A DNA stretch of 64,000 nt, taken from the NCBI RefSeq assembly GCF_038594605.1, contig NZ_JBCFZM010000001.1, forward strand, positions 62,001 through 126,000, written 5' to 3'. The notes below the pieces were generated by a model. The model saw nothing but the letters and a program-made list of their open reading frames with translations, was not told the origin of the DNA and searched no databases. This document shows, piece by piece, positions 17,361 to 26,674 of the stretch; the first letter of the stretch is position 1; every line of letters starts with the position of its first letter. The position numbers and the translations under genes were made by a program. This DNA is from Alteriqipengyuania bathyomarina_B (GTDB lineage Bacteria; Pseudomonadota; Alphaproteobacteria; Sphingomonadales; Sphingomonadaceae).

Positions 17361-17392
17361 AAGGGCGGTCCGACGGGGCCGCCCTTTTTCGT
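17361..17392 (+). terminator. Rho-independent terminator after rpmE
   Basis: The 8-bp stem AAGGGCGG (17361-17368) / CCGCCCTT (17379-17386) has a 10-base loop and ends in a run of five T at 17385-17389. It closes the fabZ-rpmE transcript. The complementary A run upstream is too short for it to work equally well for the converging gene. Confidence 0.8.
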
Positions 17393-17460
17393 TTCGGCTT
17401 ATCAAGCCAGGGAAGGTGAGGCGGAACAGGGGGCGCTGCTCTTCCCATTGCTGAAGTCCC

Positions 17461-18090
17461 TCACCCCCACGGCTTCTCGCGATACCACTTGGTGATCACG
17501 TATTTGGTGCCTTTGCGCACCTTCATCCCGTGGTGGATCGTATTCGGGTTCACCGTCTGGTCGGGTCGCCGGTTGTTCCAGCACACCAGCTTGCCCGTTT
17601 CGGGCTGGAAACTCTTCTTCACGACCTTGAAGCGGGTCGCGCCTCCCGCCTCGGGCTCGTTGAGGTAGATCATGAAGGTCCACGTGCGCTGGCCCGCGAC
17701 CGAGCAGTATTTGTCCCAATCCTGCCCGCCGGGATTGAAATAGTCGCAATGAGCCTTGAACTCCTGCCCCACTGCGTAGCGCTGGCCTTGCAGTGGCTCC
17801 CCGTGTGCGGGGTCGATGCCGGAAAGCTCGTTTAGCAGGGCATCGAGTCGCTGGGTGCGCGGATCGTCGAGTGGCAGGTCGCAAGTCTCGCTGGTGCGGA
17901 AATACATGTCGCCATCGAAATCGGCGAGTGTCGAAGGGCGTCGTTTGGCGTCGATCATCGTGATCAGCTCCGCACAGAACGCCTCATCCAGAAAGCCGCG
18001 CTTCTGTAGCAGCTCCAGCTTGTCGAACGGTAGCCGCTGCATGCCCTTCGCAGCGAGTTGCTTCGCGTTGGATTCGCCCGGTCCGTCCAT
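17461..18090 (-). CDS. 2-oxoglutarate/Fe(II) oxygenase, prolyl 4-hydroxylase type
   Basis: This 209-residue protein has the double-stranded beta-helix iron site of the P4H alpha-subunit family. His114 and Asp116 are in 'AHCDYFNP', His187 is in 'TIHHGMKV', and Lys196 is the likely 2-oxoglutarate ligand in 'RKGTKYVITKW'. Relatives hydroxylate proline or other residues using O2 and 2-oxoglutarate. The bacterial substrate is unknown. I chose ATG 18090 because TGAGG lies just upstream. An in-frame ATG at 18180 has no ribosome site and would add 30 residues. No partner gene is adjacent. Confidence 0.85.
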   Translation of the reverse strand: MDGPGESNAKQLAAKGMQRLPFDKLELLQKRGFLDEAFCAELITMIDAKRRPSTLADFDGDMYFRTSETCDLPLDDPRTQRLDALLNELSGIDPAHGEPLQGQRYAVGQEFKAHCDYFNPGGQDWDKYCSVAGQRTWTFMIYLNEPEAGGATRFKVVKKSFQPETGKLVCWNNRRPDQTVNPNTIHHGMKVRKGTKYVITKWYREKPWG

Positions 18091-18224
18091 GCCGACCTCA
18101 TGCGACACTCGCCGGGCGCTTTGCAAGCCGCGTAACAATCGTGCGTTTATGGCCTCGTTTGGCAATTTTTCCCTTCCCATTTGGGGTTATGCATGCAAGC
18201 GACGTGCGAATTGCGGTTCCGCCC

Positions 18225-18252
18225 TTGACGGAACGATTCGTGCGCGTAACTG
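18225..18252 (+). promoter_or_regulatory. Probable promoter of tRNA-His
   Basis: TTGACG (18225-18230) and TAACTG (18247-18252) are separated by 16 bases. They lie 34 bases upstream of the tRNA gene. The strong TTGAC -35 is typical of alphaproteobacterial housekeeping promoters. No transcript data support it. Confidence 0.55.
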
Positions 18253-18286
18253 GCACGTCCCTTGGCGTGGCTGCGCCGGGGCATAT

Positions 18287-18364
18287 GGCGATCGTAGCTC
18301 AGTTGGTTAGAGCGCCGGTTTGTGGTACCGGAGGTCGGGGGTTCGAGACCCCTCGATCGCCCCA
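18287..18364 (+). tRNA. tRNA-His (anticodon GTG)
   Basis: A complete cloverleaf is visible. The acceptor stem GCGATCG (18288-18294) pairs with CGATCGC (18354-18360), and an extra G at 18287 faces C73, the histidine identity pair. The anticodon arm CCGGT-TTGTGGT-ACCGG gives GTG. The T-arm GGGGGTTCGAGACCCC is perfect and CCA is encoded. The gene lies between the oxygenase and the dehydrogenase. Confidence 0.96.
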
Positions 18365-18426
18365 TTCGCCCCCGCGAAGCCTCGGCACGACCGATCACAC
18401 TTCCCCGGGGATGATGCGCAATCGCG

Positions 18427-19491
18427 ATGGATGCTTTCTGGACTCAAGCCGATTTCGACGACCACGAGGTCGTTCACTTCGTCCGTGACGCAAAGCGCGG
18501 CCTGACCGCGATCATCGCGCTGCATTCCACCCACCTCGGCCCGGCAGCGGGCGGCACGCGCTTCTGGCATTATGCCGAACCGTCGGCCGCCATGCGCGAC
18601 GCCCTGCGCCTCTCGCGCGGGATGAGCTACAAGAACGCGATGGCGGGCCTGCCCATGGGCGGTGGCAAGGCCGTGATCCTCGCCGACGAAAACGGCAACA
18701 AGACATCCGAAATGCTCGCCGCGTTCGGCGATGCAGTCGATGGCCTCGGTGGCAAATACGTGACCGCCGAAGATGTCGGCATCACCGTGGAAGACATGGT
18801 CGCAGTCAACAGCCGCACCGATTTCGTTTCGGGTCTGCCGGTCGAAGAGGGCGAGGCGGGCGGAAATCCCGGCCCGTTCACCGCGCTCGGCATCTATCTC
18901 GGCATCAAGGCCGCGGTTCGGCACAAGCTGGGGCGTGACAGTGTCGAGGGTGTCCACGTTGCCTTGCAGGGCGTCGGCAGCGTCGGCGGCGGAGTGGCCC
19001 GGCTGCTCGCCAAGGACGGTGCCAAGCTGACGCTCGCCGATATCGACACCGATGGCGCGCAGGCGCTGGCCAAGGAACTGGGTGCCGACGTGGTGGGCCC
19101 CGATGCGATCATGTCGGTCGGCTGCGATGTTTTCAGTCCCAATGCGCTGGGCGCGATCCTCGACGAGGAAGGCATTGCCCGGCTCGACTGCAAGATCGTG
19201 GCGGGCGGGGCCAACAACCAGCTGGCCCGCGAAGGCAATGGCGCGATGCTGGCGCAGCGCGGGATCCTCTACGCGCCCGACTACGTCATCAACGCGGGCG
19301 GCATCATCAGCGTGACGATGGAATATCTCTGCCGCCGCGAAGATGCGCCTTGCGACATCAACGAAGTGCGCAAGCGGATCGCCCTGATCCCCGAACGACT
19401 GACGCAGATTTGGCAGGACAGCGAAGCGAGCGGCTCCTCGCCCGACCGTGTCGCCGACGCCATGGCGCAAAAGCTGATCGGGCGCGGCTAA
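18427..19491 (+). CDS. Glu/Leu/Phe/Val family dehydrogenase (leucine/valine type)
   Basis: This 354-residue NAD-dependent amino acid dehydrogenase interconverts a branched-chain amino acid and its 2-oxo acid. The substrate site is 'SYKNAMAGLPMGGGKAVI', with Lys69 and Lys81 as the conserved pair. The nucleotide fold has 'LQGVGSVGGGVARLL' near residue 180. 'VAGGANNQLA' and 'YVINAGGIISV' complete the family pattern. The length fits leucine or valine dehydrogenase rather than the longer glutamate enzymes. The exact substrate cannot be fixed from sequence. It starts 62 bases after tRNA-His. Confidence 0.88.
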   Translation: MDAFWTQADFDDHEVVHFVRDAKRGLTAIIALHSTHLGPAAGGTRFWHYAEPSAAMRDALRLSRGMSYKNAMAGLPMGGGKAVILADENGNKTSEMLAAFGDAVDGLGGKYVTAEDVGITVEDMVAVNSRTDFVSGLPVEEGEAGGNPGPFTALGIYLGIKAAVRHKLGRDSVEGVHVALQGVGSVGGGVARLLAKDGAKLTLADIDTDGAQALAKELGADVVGPDAIMSVGCDVFSPNALGAILDEEGIARLDCKIVAGGANNQLAREGNGAMLAQRGILYAPDYVINAGGIISVTMEYLCRREDAPCDINEVRKRIALIPERLTQIWQDSEASGSSPDRVADAMAQKLIGRG

Positions 19492-19620
19492 GGGCGACTC
19501 GCCGGTCGCGCGCTGTCGGTCGAAGGCGCCCCGTATCCGCCGGGCGGAGTCGGAGCAGATAGCCCTTCGTCGAGCTTGCGCCGAGCCTGCGTGGACGGCA
19601 TAGAGCGCGGCGAGAAAATC

Positions 19621-20352
19621 ATGCACGGTTTCGCCAATCCCCGTAAGTTTCTCGGCCTCGCACGCAGGCTGACCCCGATCCTCCTCGTCATCGGCGTGGT
19701 GGTCTCGCTGGGTGCTGTGCTGTGGGGTTTGCTGATGGTCCCGCCCGACCGGCTGATGGGCGAAACCGTCCGCATCATCTTCATCCACGTGCCTTCCGCG
19801 TGGCTTGGCATGGCAGGCTGGATGACGATTGCCGGATCGAGCCTGGCGTTCCTCGTCTGGCGGCACCCGCTGGCCGCGCTGGCCGCGCGCGCTGCGGCGA
19901 TCCCGGGCCTCGTGTTCACGGCGCTGTGCCTCGCCACCGGCTCGATCTGGGGGCGGCCGACCTGGGGCACCTGGTGGGTGTGGGATGGGCGGCTGACCAG
20001 CATGCTGATCCTGTTGTTCCTTTACCTTGCCTATATCGCACTGAGCCAGGCGGTCGACCGCGAGGGCGCGTCGGCACGCCTGCCTGCGATTTTCGGGCTG
20101 GTCGGCGCGGTCAACATTCCGATCATCAACCGCTCGGTCGTGTGGTGGAATTCGCTCCACCAGCCGCCCAGCACAACGCTGAGCGGCAGTTCGATCGACG
20201 GCGTGTTCCTGTGGCCGATGCTGATCGCGCTGCTCGGCTTCACCTGCCTGTTCGCCGCCTGCACGCTGATGAACATGCGCGCGCTGCTGGCCGAGGCGCA
20301 GGCCGAAGCACGGCTTCGTCGCCGTGCACTGGAAGCGGAGCCTGCCGAATGA
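19621..20352 (+). CDS. ccmC: Haem exporter / cytochrome c maturation protein CcmC
   Basis: This 243-residue, six-helix membrane protein carries the tryptophan-rich haem-handling motif 'WGTWWVWD' (residues 115-122). Two flanking His lie in 'FIHVPSAW' and 'NSLHQPPS'. CcmC presents haem to CcmE on the periplasmic side. It opens a run of seven ccm genes in which successive genes overlap or nearly touch. ccmA and ccmB are not next to it, so they must be encoded elsewhere. Confidence 0.95.
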   Translation: MHGFANPRKFLGLARRLTPILLVIGVVVSLGAVLWGLLMVPPDRLMGETVRIIFIHVPSAWLGMAGWMTIAGSSLAFLVWRHPLAALAARAAAIPGLVFTALCLATGSIWGRPTWGTWWVWDGRLTSMLILLFLYLAYIALSQAVDREGASARLPAIFGLVGAVNIPIINRSVVWWNSLHQPPSTTLSGSSIDGVFLWPMLIALLGFTCLFAACTLMNMRALLAEAQAEARLRRRALEAEPAE

Positions 20353-20492
20353 TCCGTGAATCGCTCTCGCAATGGGACTATGTGATCGCGGCCTATGCGC
20401 TCGCCATTCCCGCGATCGCCGCGCTGCTGATCCTCAGCTGGCTGCGGATGCGCAAGGCCGAGAAAGCCCGTGAGGAGGCGCGCCGGAAATGA
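20349..20492 (+). CDS. ccmD: Haem exporter protein CcmD
   Basis: This 47-residue single-helix protein has the usual CcmD plan: a short N-terminus with 'QWDYVIAAYAL', a membrane helix (about residues 13-32), and a basic, charged cytoplasmic tail. CcmD stabilises the CcmABC-CcmE complex. Its ATG overlaps the ccmC stop and its TGA overlaps the ccmE ATG, so it is translationally coupled on both sides. Confidence 0.9.
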   Translation: MIRESLSQWDYVIAAYALAIPAIAALLILSWLRMRKAEKAREEARRK

Positions 20493-20953
20493 CGACACTC
20501 GCCCCCAAGCATCAGCGGCTGGTGCTGCTGGTGCTGGCACTCGCAGTGCTGGTCGCCGCCGGGCTGCTGGCCGCATGGGGTCTGCGTGCGCAGGCCGACT
20601 ATTTCTACCTGCCCGAGGATGTGGCGGAAAATCCCCCCGAGCCGGGCCGGGCGATCCGCCTTGGCGGCATGGTTCAGCAGGGATCGATCCGCACGCTGCC
20701 CGATGGCGTCACCATCGCGTTCGTGGTGGGTGGGCGAGAGGGCGACACCGTCCCCGTGACCTATCGCGGGATCGTGCCCGACCTCTTCGTCGAGGGCTCC
20801 GGCGTGATCGCCAATGGCAGCTTCGGGCAGGGCGGCACCTTCGAGGCCGAAACCTTGCTGGCCAAGCACGACGAGAACTACACCCCGCGCGAGCTTGAAG
20901 GTCTGAGCGACGAGGCGGTCCACAACGCGCTGGAAGAAAGCGCCGCACAGTGA
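20489..20953 (+). CDS. ccmE: Cytochrome c maturation haem chaperone CcmE
   Basis: This 154-residue protein has an N-terminal membrane anchor (about residues 10-30) and a periplasmic beta-barrel. The haem-binding motif 'LAKHDENY' gives the covalent ligand His127 and axial Tyr131. 'VQQGSIR' and 'VPVTYRGIVPDLFVEG' match the family. It receives haem from CcmC and passes it to CcmF. The short acidic tail is usual. Confidence 0.95.
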   Translation: MTTLAPKHQRLVLLVLALAVLVAAGLLAAWGLRAQADYFYLPEDVAENPPEPGRAIRLGGMVQQGSIRTLPDGVTIAFVVGGREGDTVPVTYRGIVPDLFVEGSGVIANGSFGQGGTFEAETLLAKHDENYTPRELEGLSDEAVHNALEESAAQ

Positions 20954-20969
20954 GGTCTTCGGGCACGCC

Positions 20970-22949
20970 ATGATTGCCGAACTCGGCCTTGCCGCCCTGT
21001 GGCTTGCCGCAGGGCTATGCGTGCTGCAACTCGCTGCCGGCGTGGTGGGTGTGCGCAGCGCCGAGCCCGGTGCGGTCAGCGCGCTAGCCCGGCCTGCCGC
21101 CATCCTGCAGGGCCTGCTGCTGGTCTTCGCCTTTGCCTGCCTGCTGAGGCTGTTCGTGGTGACCGACCTGTCGGTCGCGCTGGTCGCGGCCAACAGCCAC
21201 TCTGACAAGCCCTTCATTTTCCGCCTTTCGGGGGCCTGGGGAAACCACGAGGGCTCGATGCTGCTGTGGGTCACCATCCTCGGGATTTCGGGCGCGCTGG
21301 TCGCTGCCTTCGAGCGCCGCATGGACGACCGCTTCATGAAGTCAGTGCTCGGTGCGCAGGCTTTCGTCGCGCTGGGCTTCCTCGCGTTCCTGCTGTTCAG
21401 TTCCAACCCGTTCACCCGGCTGAGCCCGCCTGCGGAATTCGGCGCGGGGCTCAACCCGCTGCTGCAGGATATCGGACTCGCTTACCATCCGCCCATTCTC
21501 TACCTCGGCTATGTCGGTCTTTCGGTGGCGTTCTGCTTTGTCGTTGCCGGACTGGTGACGCGGCAGGCGGGGCCGGAGCTGGCGCGCGTGATGCGGCCGT
21601 GGGTGCTGGCGGCATGGGTTTCGCTGACGCTGGGCATCGCTGCCGGAAGCTATTGGGCCTATTACGAGCTGGGGTGGGGCGGCTGGTGGTTCTGGGACCC
21701 GGTCGAGAACGCATCGCTGATGCCATGGCTGGCGGCGACCGCGCTGCTCCATTCGGTCAGCGTCCTGGCCGCCCGCGACGCCTTGCGCACCTGGACGATC
21801 ATGCTGGGCGTGGTCGCATTCTCGATGAGCATGGTCGGCACCTTCCTCGTGCGGTCCGGCATCCTCACCAGCGTCCACGTGTTCGCGGTCGATCCGGCAC
21901 GCGGCGCCTTCATCCTCGCCCTGCTGATGATCTATGTCGGCGGCGCTTTCGGTCTGTTCGCGCTGCGGGCAGGGGTGCTGGCGGAAGGCAAGCGCTTCGC
22001 CGCGCTCAGCCGCGAAGGTGCGCTGGTGTTCAACAATGTGATGCTCAGCGCGATCCTGGCGGTGGTGCTGCTGGGCACGCTCTACCCGATTCTGACCGAG
22101 GCCTTCGACACGCGCGTCTCGATCGGCCCGCCCTACTATAATCCGGTCACCGCAATCTTTGCCGTGCCGATGCTGCTGGCGCTGCTGGTCGGCCCGCTGC
22201 TCCGCTGGAAGCGCGATAGCCTGGCGCGCGTCGCGGTGCCGGTCGTCCTGATCGGCGCGGTCCTCGCCGCGTCGGTGACGGTGATCGTGATTTTCTCCGG
22301 CGCGGGTGTGCTGCCGACCATCGGCCTCGCGCTGGCCGCCGCGCTGGCGCTGGCGAGCTGGCTGCCGCTGCGCGGGCGCAAGCTGCGGTTCGTGCCGCTC
22401 GCCCTGTGGGGATCGATGCTCGCGCATTTCGGGGTCGCGGTCAGCCTCGCCGGAATGGCGAGCGAGAGTGCCTTTTCGACCGAGCGGCTGGTGGCGATGA
22501 GCGCGGGCGACAGCGTGTCGGTCGGCCCGTTCGAGGCGACGTTGCAATCGGTCGAGCCGGTTGCCGGGCCGAACTGGACCGCGCTGCAGGCGCGTGTCGC
22601 GGTATCGGGCAGCAACGGCGAGACGCTGCTGCGTCCGCAAGCGCGCTATTTCACCGAGCCGGTGCAGAATACCAGCGAATCGGCGCTGATGACGCGCTGG
22701 AACGGGCAGCTCTACGCCATCCTCGGCGACGCGGTTGGCCCGGCGGAGAGCGGCGAAGGCCGCTGGCAGATGCGCCTGTGGTGGAAACCCTTCGTGCCGC
22801 TGATCTGGTACGGCGCGCTTTTGATCGCGCTGGGTGGGTTGCTCGCGATCTTCGGCCACGTGCGTGCAAGTGCGCGGGCGCGCAAGATCCGTGAAGGGGT
22901 GGCCCGGCGCCGGGCCGAGAATGTCCGGATGAAGGATGCGGCGGCATGA
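20970..22949 (+). CDS. ccmF: Haem lyase CcmF
   Basis: This 659-residue polytopic membrane protein joins haem to apocytochrome c. The tryptophan motif 'GGWWFWDPVENASLMPW' is intact and further conserved segments such as 'WGNHEGSMLLWV' and 'YHPPILYLGYVG' are present. It lies between ccmE and ccmG; its stop overlaps the ccmG ATG. Length is normal for the family. Confidence 0.96.
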   Translation: MIAELGLAALWLAAGLCVLQLAAGVVGVRSAEPGAVSALARPAAILQGLLLVFAFACLLRLFVVTDLSVALVAANSHSDKPFIFRLSGAWGNHEGSMLLWVTILGISGALVAAFERRMDDRFMKSVLGAQAFVALGFLAFLLFSSNPFTRLSPPAEFGAGLNPLLQDIGLAYHPPILYLGYVGLSVAFCFVVAGLVTRQAGPELARVMRPWVLAAWVSLTLGIAAGSYWAYYELGWGGWWFWDPVENASLMPWLAATALLHSVSVLAARDALRTWTIMLGVVAFSMSMVGTFLVRSGILTSVHVFAVDPARGAFILALLMIYVGGAFGLFALRAGVLAEGKRFAALSREGALVFNNVMLSAILAVVLLGTLYPILTEAFDTRVSIGPPYYNPVTAIFAVPMLLALLVGPLLRWKRDSLARVAVPVVLIGAVLAASVTVIVIFSGAGVLPTIGLALAAALALASWLPLRGRKLRFVPLALWGSMLAHFGVAVSLAGMASESAFSTERLVAMSAGDSVSVGPFEATLQSVEPVAGPNWTALQARVAVSGSNGETLLRPQARYFTEPVQNTSESALMTRWNGQLYAILGDAVGPAESGEGRWQMRLWWKPFVPLIWYGALLIALGGLLAIFGHVRASARARKIREGVARRRAENVRMKDAAA

Positions 22950-23473
22950 GGAAACTCTGGCTCATCCTTCCGCTGGCGCTGTTCGCGCTGTTCGTCGGCG
23001 TCGCGGCCTATCAGCTGACGCAGCCCAAGGACGAATTCGTACGTAGCGCGATGATCGGCAAGCCGCTGCCCGCCTTCGACCTGCCCGGTGAAACCGACGA
23101 GGCCGCGCGCGTCACGTCCGCTACCTTCGCCAAGGGGGAGCCGGTGCTGCTCAACCTGTGGGCCACCTGGTGCCTGCCGTGTATTGCCGAGGCGCCGCAG
23201 CTTGAGGCGCTGGCCGAGCGCGGGGTGCCCATTGTCGGCATCGCGATCCGCGACGAGCCGGAGGCTATTGCACAATTCCTCGAGAACTACGGCAATCCCT
23301 ATGCCGCCATCGCGCGCGACGATATTGCCGAGCTGCAGCTGGCGCTGGGATCGGGCGGTTTACCCGAAACCTTCGTGATCGATGGCGACGGGATCATCCG
23401 CTACCAGCATATCGGCGATATTCGCGAAAGCGACGTGGATACGCTCTACGCAGCGTGGGAAGACGCGAAATGA
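22946..23473 (+). CDS. ccmG: Thiol:disulfide interchange protein CcmG/DsbE
   Basis: This 175-residue thioredoxin-fold protein has an N-terminal anchor (about residues 4-22). The redox motif is WCLPC (Cys76 and Cys79) within 'NLWATWCLPCIAEAPQ'. 'GLPETFVIDGDG' holds the conserved cis-Pro region. It keeps apocytochrome CxxCH cysteines reduced in the periplasm. The overlaps with ccmF and ccmH are both ATGA. Confidence 0.95.
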   Translation: MRKLWLILPLALFALFVGVAAYQLTQPKDEFVRSAMIGKPLPAFDLPGETDEAARVTSATFAKGEPVLLNLWATWCLPCIAEAPQLEALAERGVPIVGIAIRDEPEAIAQFLENYGNPYAAIARDDIAELQLALGSGGLPETFVIDGDGIIRYQHIGDIRESDVDTLYAAWEDAK

Positions 23474-23880
23474 TGCCATCCATGCTTCTGGCGGCCTCCA
23501 TCCTTGCGCTGGGTGCGCCACCCGCCGGGCAGACGACCTCGTCAGCGCCGCTTGCCAACGTCCAGCTGGCGGACCCGGCGCAGGAGACGCGTGCGCAGGA
23601 ATTGATGGAAGAGCTGCGCTGCCTCACCTGCCAATCGCAGTCGATCGCAGATAGCAACGCGCCGATGGCAGGCGACATGCGCCACCAGGTGCGCAGCCGG
23701 ATCGCGGCAGGCGAGAGTCCCGAGGAAGTGCGCGCTTGGCTGGTCGAGCGCTATGGCGACTACGTGACCTACCGGCCCGGGTTCGACTGGGCGACCTGGC
23801 CGCTGTTCGCCCTGCCGATCCTGTTCATCTTCGTGGCGGGTGCGATGCTGGCCCGGCGGCTGGGGGGGCGCGGCGAATGA
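23470..23880 (+). CDS. ccmH: Cytochrome c maturation protein CcmH
   Basis: This 136-residue protein has a signal peptide, the redox motif 'LRCLTCQSQSIADSNA' (Cys51 and Cys54) and a C-terminal membrane helix (about residues 105-125). It is the CcmL-type thiol reductant that works with CcmG. ATG 23470 overlaps the ccmG stop. The ATG at 23473 is an alternative start. Confidence 0.94.
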   Translation: MMPSMLLAASILALGAPPAGQTTSSAPLANVQLADPAQETRAQELMEELRCLTCQSQSIADSNAPMAGDMRHQVRSRIAAGESPEEVRAWLVERYGDYVTYRPGFDWATWPLFALPILFIFVAGAMLARRLGGRGE

Positions 23881-24566
23881 TCGGTGTCTGGATCGCTATC
23901 GCAGTGCTCGCCCTCGTCACTTTCGGCATCGGAATGTTGATCGCGCGCGAGGGGCGGCAGGTGTGGACCCTGCTCGCCTCGGCGATGATCTTCGCGCTTG
24001 CGGGTTATGCGTGGCAGGGCGCACCTGATGTGCCCGCAGCGCCGCGACAGGCGGTCGAGACGGTGATGCCCGCTTCCGAGGCGCTGATCGATGTTCGGCG
24101 CGGTTTCTACAATGTCGAGGGGATCCAGCCCTCGCGCTATGTCGTGATCGCGGACGGATTCTCCCGCAAGGGTCAGCACATCGATGCCGCCGGGCTTCTG
24201 CGCAATGGCGTGAGCGAAAACCCCGAAGATGGCCAGGCGTGGCTGGCGCTGGCGCTGGCGCTGTCCGACCATACCAGGGGCCGGGTGACGCCGCCGGTCG
24301 CCTATGCATTCGAACGCGCCCGCGCAGCCTCGCAGGGCAGCCCGGCGCCGGCCTATTTCCAGGGGCTGATGCGAATGCGGATGGGCGACCTTGGCGGGGC
24401 GCGCGATTTCTGGCGCCAGGCGGTCGAGGATGCATCGGAGGATGCGCGCGGCCGCGAATATGTCGCGGCACAGCTGGAGCGGCTCGAAGGCGTGATCAAC
24501 GTGCTGGGGGAAAATCCCCGGGCCCCGCGCGCGCCGATGATGCAGGCACCCGCGACGCCGCAGTAG
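23877..24566 (+). CDS. ccmI: Cytochrome c maturation protein CcmI-like (TPR)
   Basis: This 229-residue protein has two N-terminal helices (about residues 2-20 and 30-46). Helical TPR-like units follow, such as 'DGQAWLALALALSDHT' and 'APAYFQGLMRMRMGDLGGA'. CcmI-type TPR proteins bind the apocytochrome C-terminus for the haem lyase. Position as the last gene of the operon and the overlap with ccmH support the call. It is shorter than the classical alphaproteobacterial CcmI. Confidence 0.8.
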   Translation: MIGVWIAIAVLALVTFGIGMLIAREGRQVWTLLASAMIFALAGYAWQGAPDVPAAPRQAVETVMPASEALIDVRRGFYNVEGIQPSRYVVIADGFSRKGQHIDAAGLLRNGVSENPEDGQAWLALALALSDHTRGRVTPPVAYAFERARAASQGSPAPAYFQGLMRMRMGDLGGARDFWRQAVEDASEDARGREYVAAQLERLEGVINVLGENPRAPRAPMMQAPATPQ

Positions 24567-24688
24567 GCGCCGCTTGCGCACGCCATGTTGCATGTGCACA
24601 CGAGCACTGCTAACCGCGCGCGTCTCCCCTGCGAGGGTAGAGACCGCGCCTGCCGGAGGCTCGCAGGCTTGAGAATGGCATTCATTGC

Positions 24689-26635
24689 ATGAGCGATTCC
24701 GCACCAGCGCAAGGAAGTAGCAGCGACCCGGGCGCCGCGCTGCCCGTCAAAGGCACGACCGGACACCAGGCGTCCACCGCGACGCTCGCCTTCGGGGCGG
24801 TCGGCATCGTCTTCGGCGATATCGGCACGAGCCCGCTTTACGCCTTCCGCGAGACCTTTGCGGGAACCGCGAGTATCGCGATCGACCGGATGCACGTGCT
24901 GGGCGTCGTCAGCCTGATCTTCTGGTCGATGACGCTGATCGTGGCGATCCAGTACGTCACCATCCTGATGCGCGCGGACAACAAGGGGCAGGGCGGTTCG
25001 CTGGCGCTGGTCGCCCTGATTTCCCGCCATATCGGCAAGACGAGCTATGGCTGGCTGGTGGCGCTGCTGGGCGTCTTCGCCACCTCGCTGTTCTACGGCG
25101 ACAGCATGATCACGCCCGCCATTTCGGTGCTTTCGGCGGTCGAGGGGCTGACCGTCGTGGACGAAGGCCTGCAGGATTTCGTCATCCCGATCGCGCTTGC
25201 CCTATTGGTATTCCTGTTCGTCCTTCAGGCGCGCGGCACAGCCAAGGTCGGCGCGCTCTTCGCGCCGGTCATGATCGTGTATTTCACGGTCATCGCCTTG
25301 CTGGGAAGCTGGCAAATCTTCAGCAATCCCGACATTCTGTGGGCTCTGAACCCGTATTATGCAGTCATGTTCTTCGTCACCGACGGGCTGGTCGCATTCC
25401 TCGCGCTGGGCGCGGTGGTGCTGGCGGTGACGGGGGCCGAGGCACTCTATTCGGACATGGGGCATTTCGGACGCGGCCCGATGCGGCTGAGCTGGTTCGG
25501 CTTCGTCATGCCGTGCCTGCTGCTCAACTATTTCGGGCAGGGCGCGATGATCGCAGGCCTTCCGCCAGAGCAGGCAGCAGAGGTCGTCCGCAATCCCTTC
25601 TTCCTACTCGCGAGCGAGGAATGGCGCCTGCCGCTCGTCTTCCTCGCCACGATGGCGACCTTCATCGCGAGCCAGGCGGTGATTTCGGGTGCGTTCTCGA
25701 TCACCCATCAGGCGATCCAGATGGGCTACATCCCGCGCCTCAACATCCGCCACACCTCGGAAACCGAGGGCGGGCAGATTTACATTCCGGCGGTCAACTG
25801 GGCGCTGATGGTGGCCGTCATCATTCTGGTGCTCACCTTCCAGACCTCGTCCAACCTCGCCAATGCCTATGGCATTGCGGTGACCGGCGCGGTCACCATC
25901 GACACGGTGCTGATGGGCGTGCTGTTCATCGGCGTGTGGAAGTGGAAATGGTGGTACGCCGCGCCGATCGTGCTGTTGTTCCTGATCGTGGACGGAGCCT
26001 ATTTCGCCGCGAACCTGACCAAGGTGGGCGATGGCGGCTGGTTCCCGCTGGTGGTCGGTCTGTTCGCCTTCACCCTGCTCACCACATGGGCCCGCGGGCG
26101 CAAGCTGATGCGCGACAGGATGGGCGAGGTCGCCCTGCCGATCGAGATTTTCGCAAAGTCCGCTCAGAATAGCGCCACGAGGGTGCCGGGCACCGCGATC
26201 TTCATGGCGTCGAGTACGGCGGGCGTGCCCAGTGCGCTGCTCCACAATATCAAGCACAACAAGGTGCTGCACGAACGCGTGGTGATCCTGACGGTCGAGA
26301 TTCAGGATGTGCCCTACGTGGACCCAGAGCAGCGTTGCGAGTTCAGGGAGGTCGGCAGCGGCTTCTATCGCGCGGTGCTCCACTACGGCTTCATGGACGA
26401 GACCAACGTGCCTGAAGGCCTCAAGAGCATGAGCCGCTGCGGCGGCAAGTTCGACATGATGGAAACGAGCTTCTTCCTCAGCCGCCAGACCCTGCTGCCG
26501 AGCGACAAGCCCGGCATGCCGATCTGGCGCGAGAAGATCTTCGCCTGGATGCTGCGCAATTCGGCGAGCGCCATGCAGTTCTTCCGCCTGCCGACCAACC
26601 GCGTGGTGGAGCTGGGCAGCCAGGTGCGGATCTAG
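24689..26635 (+). CDS. kup: Low-affinity potassium uptake protein Kup
   Basis: This 648-residue protein of the KUP/HAK/KT family has 12 predicted helices and a C-terminal hydrophilic domain. 'GDIGTSPLYAFRETF' in the first helix is the family signature. 'YGDSMITPAISVLSAVEG' and 'TGAEALYSDMGHFG' are also characteristic. It imports K+ by proton symport. About 120 bases without a gene precede it and must hold its promoter. These include an inverted GCCTGC/GCAGGC pair near 24650-24670. Confidence 0.95.
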   Translation: MSDSAPAQGSSSDPGAALPVKGTTGHQASTATLAFGAVGIVFGDIGTSPLYAFRETFAGTASIAIDRMHVLGVVSLIFWSMTLIVAIQYVTILMRADNKGQGGSLALVALISRHIGKTSYGWLVALLGVFATSLFYGDSMITPAISVLSAVEGLTVVDEGLQDFVIPIALALLVFLFVLQARGTAKVGALFAPVMIVYFTVIALLGSWQIFSNPDILWALNPYYAVMFFVTDGLVAFLALGAVVLAVTGAEALYSDMGHFGRGPMRLSWFGFVMPCLLLNYFGQGAMIAGLPPEQAAEVVRNPFFLLASEEWRLPLVFLATMATFIASQAVISGAFSITHQAIQMGYIPRLNIRHTSETEGGQIYIPAVNWALMVAVIILVLTFQTSSNLANAYGIAVTGAVTIDTVLMGVLFIGVWKWKWWYAAPIVLLFLIVDGAYFAANLTKVGDGGWFPLVVGLFAFTLLTTWARGRKLMRDRMGEVALPIEIFAKSAQNSATRVPGTAIFMASSTAGVPSALLHNIKHNKVLHERVVILTVEIQDVPYVDPEQRCEFREVGSGFYRAVLHYGFMDETNVPEGLKSMSRCGGKFDMMETSFFLSRQTLLPSDKPGMPIWREKIFAWMLRNSASAMQFFRLPTNRVVELGSQVRI

Positions 26636-26674
26636 GGTAACGGTCGCGCAAGACCTGGGCTTTAGACTGGGCGC

